In this document: positions 1 through 6,890 of the stretch, one piece after another | Layout of the letters: every line of letters starts with the position of its first letter | Numbering within the stretch: position 1 is the stretch's first letter | Assembly: GCA_016292745.1 (NCBI GenBank) | Contig: JAEDFO010000009.1 | Span: 1 to 55,163, forward strand | Origin: Muribaculaceae bacterium | GTDB lineage: Bacteria > Bacteroidota > Bacteroidia > Bacteroidales > Muribaculaceae | Direction: 5' to 3' | DNA length: 55,163 nucleotides | The notes under the pieces: model-generated | The model's input: only the letters and a program-made list of their open reading frames with translations | What the model was told of the DNA's origin: nothing | Database searches by the model: none | Program-made: the position numbers and the translations under genes

Positions 1-1
1 G

Positions 2-55
2 GTGAAGAAGGTAAACAAATCAATCGACAACGACGACCTTGAGGGCCGCAAATAA
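2..55 (+). CDS. 3' end of an upstream gene (partial)
   Basis: The reading frame that begins at base 2 is open and ends at TAA (53-55). It encodes a charged tail of 17 residues ending in DDLEGRK. It is followed 28 bp later by a terminator-like hairpin, which fits the end of a plus-strand gene entering from outside the window. Too little is present to name a family. The frame starting at base 1 also stays open until TGA at 40-42, so the frame choice rests mainly on closeness to the terminator. Confidence 0.35.
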   Translation: MKKVNKSIDNDDLEGRK

Positions 56-82
56 TGCCCTCCTGAATTTGTAGAATAATTG

Positions 83-116
83 AAAAGCCCTGAAGCCGTG
101 CGCCAAGGGGCTTTTT
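83..116. terminator. Probable bidirectional terminator
   Basis: The arms AAAAGCCC (83-90) and GGGCTTTT (108-115) pair around a 17-nt loop and are flanked by A-rich and T-rich tracts on the two sides. The hairpin lies between the plus-strand gene ending at 55 and the minus-strand mltG ending at 120, so it can serve both. Confidence 0.7.
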
Positions 117-119
117 CCG

Positions 120-1241
120 TTATTTAATGCCTCGAGCATTCAGTGCCCTGTGGTATCGGGCTGCATTTTGCTGATGCTCGGCATACGATGCGGTGAAGTT
201 GTGGCGTCCGGAGAAATCCTCTTTTGCACACATATACAGGTAGTTGTGCTGCGGTGCATTGAGCACGGCATCGAGTGTGCGTTTCTCGGGTAGACGGATT
301 GGGCCGGGAGGCAGGCCTGCATGCTTATAAGTGTTGTAAGGCGATTCGTGGGCCAGCATTTCCGCGGTGATTCGGCGGGCGGCAAATTCGCCGCATGCAA
401 ATTTCACTGTAGGGTCGGCTTGCAGCGCCATGCCAATCTTCAGACGGTTGAGATATAGCCGTGCCACCGTAGGACGCTCGGCTGCATTTGCCGTTTCCTC
501 CTCGACAATCGAGGCTACTGTGGCCACCTGCTGAGGCGTGAGCCCCAAAGCCTCGGCTTTGGCAAGACGTTCAGGAGTCCACCACTGGGTGTAGTAGCGG
601 TGCATTGTTGTCAGGAACTTCTGCGGCGACGTGTTCCAATAGAATTCGTAGGTGTCGGGTTGCAGTATTGCCACCACATTGTTGCGGTTGCAACCAATAG
701 CGGCAAGCAGGGAGTCGCTATCGAGCGCGGCGAGCAGGCTGTCGGCACTCATCATCATCTGCGATGCCACACGTTCGGCAAACTGCTTCTTGGTGCGCAC
801 ATTGTTGAACGTGAAGCGCACGGGCGATTGTGGCCCTCGGGTAAGGCATCTTGCCACCCTGTAGGCCGACATCCCAGGTTGGATGGTATAGGCTCCTGTG
901 CGGCGGCTCCAGTCGACATCTATCGCCTCCATTATTTTCCCCACATTTTTCGCAAAGCTTGCGCCGTAGTGTGTGGCCAGCGAATCCTCAACCGATTCGG
1001 CCGTGGCGCCGGGATACACATACACCATTGCCTTCGATGTTGTGGTAATGGCAAAGCATTGATAGCCAATGTATGCGCCAATTGCGGCTGCAGCGGCAAC
1101 AATGCTTAATACGATTGTAATCATCGCCTTGATGCCTCGGCGTTGCTTTGTAGTTTTCTCTTGAGTTGGCTCGTTGCCGTTGGCTTTGCCACTGCTGCGC
1201 TTTGTGCAAATGGCCTGAAATATGTCGGGAAGATGCTTCAT
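120..1241 (-). CDS. mltG: Endolytic murein transglycosylase MltG
   Basis: MltG is an inner-membrane lytic transglycosylase that cuts nascent glycan strands and is thought to set peptidoglycan strand length. This 373-residue protein has a basic cytoplasmic N-terminus, one membrane segment at about residues 40-60 (rich in Ala, Ile and Val), a LysM-like region, and the YceG catalytic domain. The family signature is clear: ASIVEEET (242-249) contains the expected catalytic Glu (about E247, by analogy with E218 of E. coli), followed by NRL and LQADPTV. The length is close to the family norm. The gene is monocistronic between a terminator and the tRNA-Ser region. A -7-like TATTTTTG on the minus strand (1259-1266) lies just upstream of the start. 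Confidence 0.93.
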   Translation of the reverse strand: MKHLPDIFQAICTKRSSGKANGNEPTQEKTTKQRRGIKAMITIVLSIVAAAAAIGAYIGYQCFAITTTSKAMVYVYPGATAESVEDSLATHYGASFAKNVGKIMEAIDVDWSRRTGAYTIQPGMSAYRVARCLTRGPQSPVRFTFNNVRTKKQFAERVASQMMMSADSLLAALDSDSLLAAIGCNRNNVVAILQPDTYEFYWNTSPQKFLTTMHRYYTQWWTPERLAKAEALGLTPQQVATVASIVEEETANAAERPTVARLYLNRLKIGMALQADPTVKFACGEFAARRITAEMLAHESPYNTYKHAGLPPGPIRLPEKRTLDAVLNAPQHNYLYMCAKEDFSGRHNFTASYAEHQQNAARYHRALNARGIK

Positions 1242-1258
1242 AATTGATAATTGGACTC

Positions 1259-1266
1259 CAAAAATA
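1259..1266 (-). promoter_or_regulatory. Possible mltG -7 element
   Basis: On the minus strand this reads TATTTTTG, a match to the Bacteroidetes -7 consensus TAnnTTTG, 17 bp before the mltG start codon. No -33 element sits at the usual distance, so the call is tentative. Confidence 0.35.
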
Positions 1267-1285
1267 CAAAAAATTCGCTACAAAT

Positions 1286-1316
1286 TTTGGAAATTAGCAT
1301 TATTGTAATAACTTTG
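1286..1316 (+). promoter_or_regulatory. Promoter of tRNA-Ser
   Basis: TTTG (1286-1289) and TAACTTTG (1309-1316) are separated by 19 bp, matching the Bacteroidetes housekeeping promoter. The expected transcription start falls about 25 bp before the mature tRNA. Confidence 0.8.
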
Positions 1317-1347
1317 CACTCGCAAATGCGTATTCAGCATCGCACAA

Positions 1348-1434
1348 GGAAAGGTGGGTGAGTGGCTGAAACCAGCAGTTTGCTAAACTGCCGTAGGAGT
1401 AATCCTACCACGAGTTCGAATCTCGTCCTTTCCG
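1348..1434 (+). tRNA. tRNA-Ser(GCT)
   Basis: The acceptor arms GGAAAGG (1348-1354) and CCTTTCC (1427-1433) pair perfectly, with G1434 as discriminator base. The anticodon loop TTGCTAA, closed by GCAGT/ACTGC, gives anticodon GCT, which reads AGC and AGT codons. A long variable arm (GTAGGA/TCCTAC) is present, as expected for a class II serine tRNA. The T arm is CGAG-TTCGAAT-CTCG. CCA is not encoded. Confidence 0.95.
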
Positions 1435-1435
1435 C

Positions 1436-1464
1436 AAGGCTGTCCTCAAGGGCAGCCTTTTGTT
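1436..1464 (+). terminator. Terminator after tRNA-Ser
   Basis: AAGGCTG (1436-1442) pairs with CAGCCTT (1453-1459), extended inward by three further pairs including one T·G wobble, and is followed by a T-rich tract. It begins two bases after the tRNA ends. Confidence 0.85.
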
Positions 1465-1686
1465 TTGTATGCCATAACTGCTACAGCTGCAAAATTACGT
1501 CGCCGAGCATTAAAAATATTGCGAAACACGCCACAATCCCAAAGCCCGGAGGCAAGTGTCACCCACGGTGCCCTGACGGTGGTTCCTATTGTAGGTGATT
1601 GGCGGTTTTCGCAATGCGCCGGGTGTTTTGGGTGGTAATTTTGCGGTGTTGAGTATTGATGATGTATGGCGGCGATAAAAGTGAAA
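1465..1686. other. Intergenic stretch without a visible gene
   Basis: Between the tRNA-Ser terminator and the transporter terminator I see no promoter-led reading frame, RNA fold or repeat. Short open frames exist on both strands but have low-complexity, unbalanced compositions and no ribosome-binding context. Confidence 0.5.
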
Positions 1687-1713
1687 GAAAAAGGGAGCCG
1701 TGCGGGGCTCCCT
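1687..1713 (-). terminator. Terminator of the ammonium transporter gene
   Basis: GGGAGCC (1693-1699) pairs with GGCTCCC (1706-1712). Read on the minus strand, the hairpin is followed by TTTTTCTTTC, a standard U-tract, about 50 bp after the amt stop codon. Confidence 0.85.
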
Positions 1714-1760
1714 TCGTGGTTTTTTGCATAGGACGTATTGAATGAATGATGCATAAAAGC

Positions 1761-3188
1761 CTATTCCATCGACTGATACCAGTCATTGGTCGACATAGAA
1801 GTCTCTTCGGCGATTTCGGTGTGGGCTTCGCCTCCGTATTCTTCGCTGTGTTGCGAAATGTCGAGGCCAATACGTTCGCTCTTTGCCGATACGCGCAGGT
1901 GCACCATCTTGTTGGTGAGCCAGTAAAGGCCGTACGACATGCAGAAGGTGTAGACAAATACGATGCCGAGAGCAAGTATGTGGTTAATCAGAAATTGAGA
2001 ATGCGATATTTCGGCACTTGCAGCGTCGGGGAAGAAGTATCCGTAGGCAAAGATTCCTGTAAACACGGTTCCGACGATACCGCCAAGGCCGTGGGTCGGG
2101 AACACGTCGAGCGCGTCGTCAACCACGTTGGCTTTCTTCTTGTAGGTTACTGCCATGTTGCAGATGATGGTAGTGATGAACGAGATGAAGATGCTCTGTC
2201 CCACAGTAACCCATCCGGCCGACGGGGTGATGGCAACCAGGCCCACCACAGCACCGATGGCTGCTCCCATTGCTGATGGACGGCGGCCAAGCACACAGTC
2301 GAGGAACACCCAAGTCACCATTGCTGTTGCAGCGGCGGTGTTGGTGTTGAGGAATGCCGCGATTCCGATGCCGTCGGCTGCCAGCGATGAGCCACCGTTG
2401 AATCCGAACCAGCCAAGCCACAGCAGTGCAGCGCCGAGAAGCACGAAAGGTATGTTAGATGCTTTACCCTCTTCAACTTTGCGCTTGCCCAGGAAAATGG
2501 CTCCGGCGAGTGCGGCAATACCCGATGCGGCGTGAACCACGATGCCACCGGCAAAGTCGTGAACGTGCATGTTGGCAAAGAGTCCGTTGGGGTGCCATGT
2601 CATGTGAGCCAATGGACAATACACCAGAATCACCCATAGCATCATGAAGATGAGGTATCCCGAGAATTTCACTCTCTCGGCAAACGAGCCGGTGATGAGC
2701 GATGGGGTGATGATGGCAAACTTCATCTGGAAAAGCGCGAAGAGTGCCAGTGGGATTGTGGTAACGCCAAGGTCGATTTCGCTGAGTGCAGCTGCCGAGG
2801 TGTCGCCTACATTTTCCATGCCCACATTGTTCATCATGAAGAAATGCACAGGATTACCGATGATTCCGGCGATATCATCGCCAAATGTGAGTCCAAAACC
2901 AAAAACAACCCAAATTACACTTACAGCACCCATTACTATGAAACTTTGGAGCATTGTGCTGATTACATTCTTGGTCTTAACCATACCGCCGTAGAAAAAC
3001 GCCAGTCCGGGCGTCATCATCAGCACAAATATTGTGGCGGTAATCATCCAGGCAATGTTGGCACAGGTCTGGGCATCGAGAGTGCCTATTACGTTAAAGT
3101 TGCCTGGGGTACCGGTTTCCAATATACCGGCAATGCTGAAAGCAAGAACTAAGAGAAACAGAATCAACCATCGTTTTTTGATTTCCAT
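1761..3188 (-). CDS. amtB: Ammonium transporter (Amt/Mep/Rh family)
   Basis: This trimeric inner-membrane channel passes ammonium or ammonia for nitrogen assimilation. The 475-residue protein starts with a hydrophobic signal-like segment and then shows the usual set of about 11 membrane spans. Family motifs are plain: FFYGGMVKTKN near residue 65, DFAGGIVVHAASG with the first pore histidine, GWFGFNGGS, and HGLGGIVGTVFTG with the second pore histidine. A cytoplasmic C-terminal tail of about 60 residues follows. The gene is monocistronic, with its own promoter and terminator. No P-II (glnK) gene is adjacent, unlike many amt loci. A perfect 12-bp inverted repeat lies about 125 bp upstream and could be a regulatory site. 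Confidence 0.95.
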   Translation of the reverse strand: MEIKKRWLILFLLVLAFSIAGILETGTPGNFNVIGTLDAQTCANIAWMITATIFVLMMTPGLAFFYGGMVKTKNVISTMLQSFIVMGAVSVIWVVFGFGLTFGDDIAGIIGNPVHFFMMNNVGMENVGDTSAAALSEIDLGVTTIPLALFALFQMKFAIITPSLITGSFAERVKFSGYLIFMMLWVILVYCPLAHMTWHPNGLFANMHVHDFAGGIVVHAASGIAALAGAIFLGKRKVEEGKASNIPFVLLGAALLWLGWFGFNGGSSLAADGIGIAAFLNTNTAAATAMVTWVFLDCVLGRRPSAMGAAIGAVVGLVAITPSAGWVTVGQSIFISFITTIICNMAVTYKKKANVVDDALDVFPTHGLGGIVGTVFTGIFAYGYFFPDAASAEISHSQFLINHILALGIVFVYTFCMSYGLYWLTNKMVHLRVSAKSERIGLDISQHSEEYGGEAHTEIAEETSMSTNDWYQSME

Positions 3189-3230
3189 AATTGCTTAATT
3201 TAATTGTACAAATAGTTATCAAATCGGCAG

Positions 3231-3262
3231 CAAATGTAGAATAATGTTATTAAAAATGCAAA
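3231..3262 (-). promoter_or_regulatory. Promoter of the ammonium transporter gene
   Basis: On the minus strand the -7 element reads TACATTTG (3231-3238), and a TTTGC with its TTG at 3259-3261 lies 20 bp further upstream. This matches the Bacteroidetes promoter pattern and gives a leader of roughly 35 nt. Confidence 0.75.
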
Positions 3263-3312
3263 TAAAATAGCAAAAATCTATTTCAAAAAGTGAATTAATG
3301 GCATTATTTTAA

Positions 3313-3342
3313 GTGTCATTTTGCTGGGTGGCAAAATGACAC
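3313..3342. repeat. Perfect 12-bp inverted repeat between divergent genes
   Basis: GTGTCATTTTGC (3313-3324) and GCAAAATGACAC (3331-3342) are exact inverse copies around a 6-nt spacer TGGGTG. No T-tract follows, and the repeat sits inside the divergent 355-bp region between amtB (minus) and the TonB-C gene (plus), upstream of both promoters. That placement suggests a regulator-binding dyad rather than a terminator. The rest of this intergenic region is AT-rich with nothing else recognised beyond the two promoters. Confidence 0.8.
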
Positions 3343-3472
3343 ATTGCTGAGATGTGAATTTTGGGCTTTAGAGGTCGATTATCGATGGTTTTCACAATTT
3401 TACACTTTTGGGGCTTGGAAAAACAAAATATGATAAACCGTATTAATCAATTCTAAAAACGAGGCTCGTAAG

Positions 3473-3503
3473 TTTATTTTTTGACCAATGGAAGTTATAT
3501 TTG
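3473..3503 (+). promoter_or_regulatory. Promoter of the small TonB-C gene
   Basis: TATATTTG (3496-3503) matches the -7 consensus. A TTTA (3473-3476) lies 19 bp upstream as a weak -33. The start codon is about 40 bp downstream. Confidence 0.6.
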
Positions 3504-3544
3504 CACTGTTGATATACGAATAATCACCAATAATTGATTGTATT

Positions 3545-3976
3545 ATGAGGCTTATATTGCTAATATTCATTGTAATGGCTGCATTTATTCCTGCTATGGG
3601 TCAGGTGCAGCGAGCCTCGATATCGCATCATGCCCACTTTTCACAAAATGAGTTGACGCCTATCTACGAGGCCGATGCTGTCGATGTGCAGCCCGATTTC
3701 CCGGGAGGCCAGCGTGCTCTCATTAATTTCATCAATAAGGTAAAGGAATATCCACAACAGGCCTATGTCAACAATGTTGAGGGCCGGGTGGTGTGCAGCG
3801 TAGTAATCAACGCCGATGGTTCGGTGGGTGATATCTATGTTGTACGCGGAGTAGAGGTGTCGCTCGACCGCGAAGCAGTGCGCATATTGCGCTCAATGCC
3901 CAACTGGCACGCTGGGATGCTTGGCGGCGACAAGGTGAGTGTACGCTGCTTTATTCCGGTGGTGTTCCGCCTGTAA
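3545..3976 (+). CDS. Small exported protein with TonB C-terminal domain
   Basis: The 143-residue product has a signal peptide (about 1-20, ending AMGQ) and then a single TonB C-terminal fold. The characteristic PDFPGGQRAL opens the domain, followed by EGRVVCSVVINADGSVGDI, then a DREAVRILRSMPNW helix and a final FIPVVFRL strand. Full energy transducers carry an inner-membrane anchor, often a Pro-rich spacer, and sometimes an M56 peptidase domain; none is present here, so it may be periplasmic or envelope-located and is unlikely to transduce energy by itself. It is monocistronic with its own promoter and converges on the helicase gene, with 15 bp between the stop codons. Confidence 0.82.
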   Translation: MRLILLIFIVMAAFIPAMGQVQRASISHHAHFSQNELTPIYEADAVDVQPDFPGGQRALINFINKVKEYPQQAYVNNVEGRVVCSVVINADGSVGDIYVVRGVEVSLDREAVRILRSMPNWHAGMLGGDKVSVRCFIPVVFRL

Positions 3977-3991
3977 TCTCTCCATCTGCTA

Positions 3992-5395
3992 TTAAATGTC
4001 GCCCATAACGTACACTTGTTGGCGTGCGCGGGTAACTGCTGTGTAAAGCCAACGGTAGAAGTCGCGCGAGGTGTAGGCATCTTCTGGGATGAATCCCATG
4101 TCGATAAACACATTCTTCCACTGTCCGCCCTGAGCCTTGTGGCAGGTAACGGCATAGGCATATTTCACTTGAAGCGCGTTGAAGTAGGGGTGGTGTTTCA
4201 GTGCGCGGTATCGTTCGCGTTGGTTGCCGGCAAGTTCGGCCCACACGTTCTCGAAAAGAGCCTGTTGCTGCTGGCGTGTGAGCGTAGGCGCTTCGGAGAA
4301 TAGGGCGTCGATATTGATTTTAGCGTCGATTTCCACATTGCGGTCGGGGAACAGCAGCGATACGTTGGCAAACCGGAATCCGTATCGGCTCTCGGTTGAT
4401 GCCACGCGCACCACTGTAGCCATATCGCCGTTGGCAATGAAGTCGACCTCCTCGTAGGGCTCGCTCCACAGATAGTTGTTCTTTGCCACCAGCAGGCGGT
4501 CGCCAGGTACGAGTTCCTCCTCACGATATAGAATGCGGTTGCGGATGCCCATGTTGAACATGGCGGCGCGCTTGTTGGAGCGGGTAACTATGATGGTGTC
4601 TTCCATACCGTCGTGGTCGTAGCAGTCGGATATGGTCTCAACGGCATATTCGCCAGAGAGCGAGCGGAAGTCGTCGAATTTGTCGAGCACCAGATGCGGG
4701 CGCTCAAGCACCGGCTCTGCGAGTTCGCGCCGCAGCTCCGTGGCATTGAACATTATGCCCGAATCTTCGGCTTGACGGGCAATGGAGGTGAGGTTGAAGG
4801 TGTACACCTCCAGTCCGTAGCCCTTTAATTTGTCGATACTCAGTGCCGGACTTTCGTCGAATCCCACTGGAGGCAACTGGGCGTTATCGCCAAGAAGAAT
4901 GAGCTTGCACCCTTGTCCGGAATATACATATTCAATAAGGTCGTCGAGCAGGTGTCCGGTTCCAAACACTGCGCCCTCGCTGCTGTGATTGGGCATCATC
5001 GAAGCCTCGTCGACTATGAATATTGTGTCGGTGTGCTTGTTATCAGCCAGCTGGAATCCACCTCCATCGGGCGAATAGCTCCGCTGGCGATAGATTTTAC
5101 GGTGAACGGTAAATGCCGAATGACCCGAGTAGCCGCTGAACACCTTTGCAGCACGGCCGGTTGGAGCCAGCAGCATGGTTTTCATCTGCATTGATGTGAG
5201 CGCTTTCACAAGTGCGCCCGTGAGCGACGTCTTTCCGGTTCCGGCATAGCCGTTGAGCAAAAACAGGCGGTTCTCGCCTCCCGGGGCACAAAACATCGAC
5301 AGAGCCGCAATCAGCTCGGTTTGCTGCTCGTTTGGTTCGTATTCCAGATTCTCAAGAATCCTTACTGCAAGTTCTTTGGTGCTGTATATTGCCAT
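3992..5395 (-). CDS. RecD-like superfamily 1 DNA helicase
   Basis: This is a 467-residue ATP-dependent helicase of the RecD/Pif1-like branch (AAA_30 plus UvrD_C_2). Walker A is GYAGTGKTS (49-57). Walker B is IFIVDEAS (D129, E130). A GDNAQLPPVG motif III follows. The C-terminal AVTCHKAQGGQW and YTAVTRARQQVYV motifs complete the helicase core. It is shorter than RecD2 and lacks a visible N-terminal extension, matching the single-domain 'ATP-dependent RecD-like helicase' common in Bacteroidetes. The substrate is unknown; a role in DNA repair or recombination is inferred. It is divergent from the DUF3822 gene through a strikingly symmetric promoter region. Confidence 0.9.
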   Translation of the reverse strand: MAIYSTKELAVRILENLEYEPNEQQTELIAALSMFCAPGGENRLFLLNGYAGTGKTSLTGALVKALTSMQMKTMLLAPTGRAAKVFSGYSGHSAFTVHRKIYRQRSYSPDGGGFQLADNKHTDTIFIVDEASMMPNHSSEGAVFGTGHLLDDLIEYVYSGQGCKLILLGDNAQLPPVGFDESPALSIDKLKGYGLEVYTFNLTSIARQAEDSGIMFNATELRRELAEPVLERPHLVLDKFDDFRSLSGEYAVETISDCYDHDGMEDTIIVTRSNKRAAMFNMGIRNRILYREEELVPGDRLLVAKNNYLWSEPYEEVDFIANGDMATVVRVASTESRYGFRFANVSLLFPDRNVEIDAKINIDALFSEAPTLTRQQQQALFENVWAELAGNQRERYRALKHHPYFNALQVKYAYAVTCHKAQGGQWKNVFIDMGFIPEDAYTSRDFYRWLYTAVTRARQQVYVMGDI

Positions 5396-5414
5396 TGCCG
5401 ATAATATATCTTAC

Positions 5415-5454
5415 ACAAATTTAGATATAAATCCCGATTTATTCCTAAATTTGT
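5415..5454. promoter_or_regulatory. Symmetric divergent promoter (helicase / DUF3822)
   Basis: ACAAATTTAG (5415-5424) and CTAAATTTGT (5445-5454) are exact inverse copies, and inside them ATAAATC (5427-5433) mirrors GATTTAT (5436-5442). Each outer arm contains a -7 TAAATTTG: 5446-5453 for the plus strand and 5416-5423 for the minus strand. The dyad therefore encodes two back-to-back promoters that share DNA. Neither has an obvious TTG at -33. Confidence 0.7.
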
Positions 5455-5481
5455 ATTGCTAACCAAGAAAGCAATAACTAA

Positions 5482-6306
5482 ATGGAGCAAGAACTCATCG
5501 ACGCAATATCTAAATATCCCGACCGGTGGAACCTGTGTCTGCGCATCGACCATGCCTCGGTGGCTTATACGCTGTATGCGCCAAAAGAAGAATTGTCGTT
5601 CTGCTGTGGCACCATCGGGCTTGATGCTGCTGCAGGTTCTGAACTCAAAAGCATAGAGAACGCCCTTTACGACTCCGGGTTCCTTGTTAACGATTTCAGG
5701 TCGGTATCGATAGTGGTCGACACCGAAAGCATGGCCGTGATGCCCGATGCCTTAACCGACGAGCAGATGATGTCGGCATTCGATGAGTCGTTCCCGTCGT
5801 TCGATGGCGATGTGGTGGTGTCGCGTAGAAGCCGGCCAGCCGGTGTGGCCGTAGTGTTCGGCATCGCCAAAGGCCTTGAGGCTTTCCTGATGCGAACCTA
5901 CTACAACGCCCGTATAATCAGTCCGCTTTGCTCGCTAATTCCATTTTTCGGCAAGCGTTCGCGGCTTGGCAATGTGAGCAAGCTGAATGTGTCGATGAGT
6001 GGCAACCGATTGTATGTGATGGTGTTTGGCGGCACATCGTTGCTGTTTGCCAATGCTTTCACAGCCACAAGCGCCGACACCGCCGCCTACTTTGTGCTAT
6101 CGGCGTGGCAGCAATGCGGATGCAATCCGCTTAACGACGAAATCACCGTTTCGGGCATTTCTCCACTGAAATCCGACATGATGGACGCTCTGCGTCAATA
6201 TGTGTCGTTTGTCATGCCGGCTTTATTCCCGTCTCAGTTACTAACCCTTTCGAAAGATACAATCAACATACCTTTCGAACTAACACTGCTCTCGCTATGC
6301 GAATAA
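5482..6306 (+). CDS. DUF3822 family protein
   Basis: This 274-residue protein matches in length and context the Bacteroidetes DUF3822 family, usually encoded directly before rsmD. The family is reported to have an actin/hexokinase-like ATPase fold of unknown function; that is recalled knowledge, not visible here. No signal peptide or membrane segment is seen. The C-terminus overlaps the start of rsmD by 10 bp, so the two are translationally coupled. The start codon chosen is the first ATG after the divergent promoter, at a sensible distance from the -7 element. Confidence 0.75.
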   Translation: MEQELIDAISKYPDRWNLCLRIDHASVAYTLYAPKEELSFCCGTIGLDAAAGSELKSIENALYDSGFLVNDFRSVSIVVDTESMAVMPDALTDEQMMSAFDESFPSFDGDVVVSRRSRPAGVAVVFGIAKGLEAFLMRTYYNARIISPLCSLIPFFGKRSRLGNVSKLNVSMSGNRLYVMVFGGTSLLFANAFTATSADTAAYFVLSAWQQCGCNPLNDEITVSGISPLKSDMMDALRQYVSFVMPALFPSQLLTLSKDTINIPFELTLLSLCE

Positions 6307-6842
6307 TAAGAGGAAAATACGGACGTCGGCGTTTCGACGTACCCACAAACATAACTGCAAGGCCTACAACCGACTTTGCTCGTGAGAACATTTTCAACGT
6401 GCTCGAGAACATCTACGATTTCGATGGATTAACGGCACTCGACCTGTTTGCCGGCACCGGAGCCATCAGTTTTGAGTTTGCTTCGCGCGGATGCGAGTCG
6501 GTAACAGCAGTTGAAGCCGCAGCCACTCAATATAACTTTATCAAGAAGGTGATTGGACAGCTCAATGCCCATAATATCAACCTGGTGCGTGGCGACGTGT
6601 TCCAGTTTGTTGAGCGCACCACCTGCAAGTTCGATTTTATCTTTGCCGACCCCCCGTACGACTTGCCCAACTTTGCCGAGGTGCCCGAGCGGATTCTTAA
6701 TTCGGCTATGCTGAAGGATGATACCATTGTGGTAATAGAGCACTCAAAGAACTACGATTTCTCGCATTTACCGCATTTCTGGCAGCATCGGTCCTATGGC
6801 AGCGTGAATTTCTCGATATTCCGCATCGACGACCCTGAGTGA
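6297..6842 (+). CDS. rsmD: 16S rRNA (guanine966-N2)-methyltransferase RsmD
   Basis: RsmD uses S-adenosylmethionine to methylate G966 of 16S rRNA during 30S assembly. The 181-residue protein begins with the typical IRGKYGRRRF and ARPTTDFARENIFN signature. It then shows the SAM-binding motif LDLFAGTGAISFEFASRG (about 47-64) and the catalytic ADPPYD motif (about 118-123). Length and motif order are canonical. It overlaps the preceding DUF3822 frame by 10 bp and is the second gene of that operon. Confidence 0.95.
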   Translation: MRIIRGKYGRRRFDVPTNITARPTTDFARENIFNVLENIYDFDGLTALDLFAGTGAISFEFASRGCESVTAVEAAATQYNFIKKVIGQLNAHNINLVRGDVFQFVERTTCKFDFIFADPPYDLPNFAEVPERILNSAMLKDDTIVVIEHSKNYDFSHLPHFWQHRSYGSVNFSIFRIDDPE

Positions 6843-6890
6843 TTCCCATCGGCCGCCTGACCGAATCATAACCATTCTACCCAATATAAT

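Noticed and set aside
1446..1754. Minus-strand frame between tRNA-Ser and the transporter gene
   Set aside because: It crosses two terminators, has no promoter or ribosome-binding site, and its composition is not protein-like.
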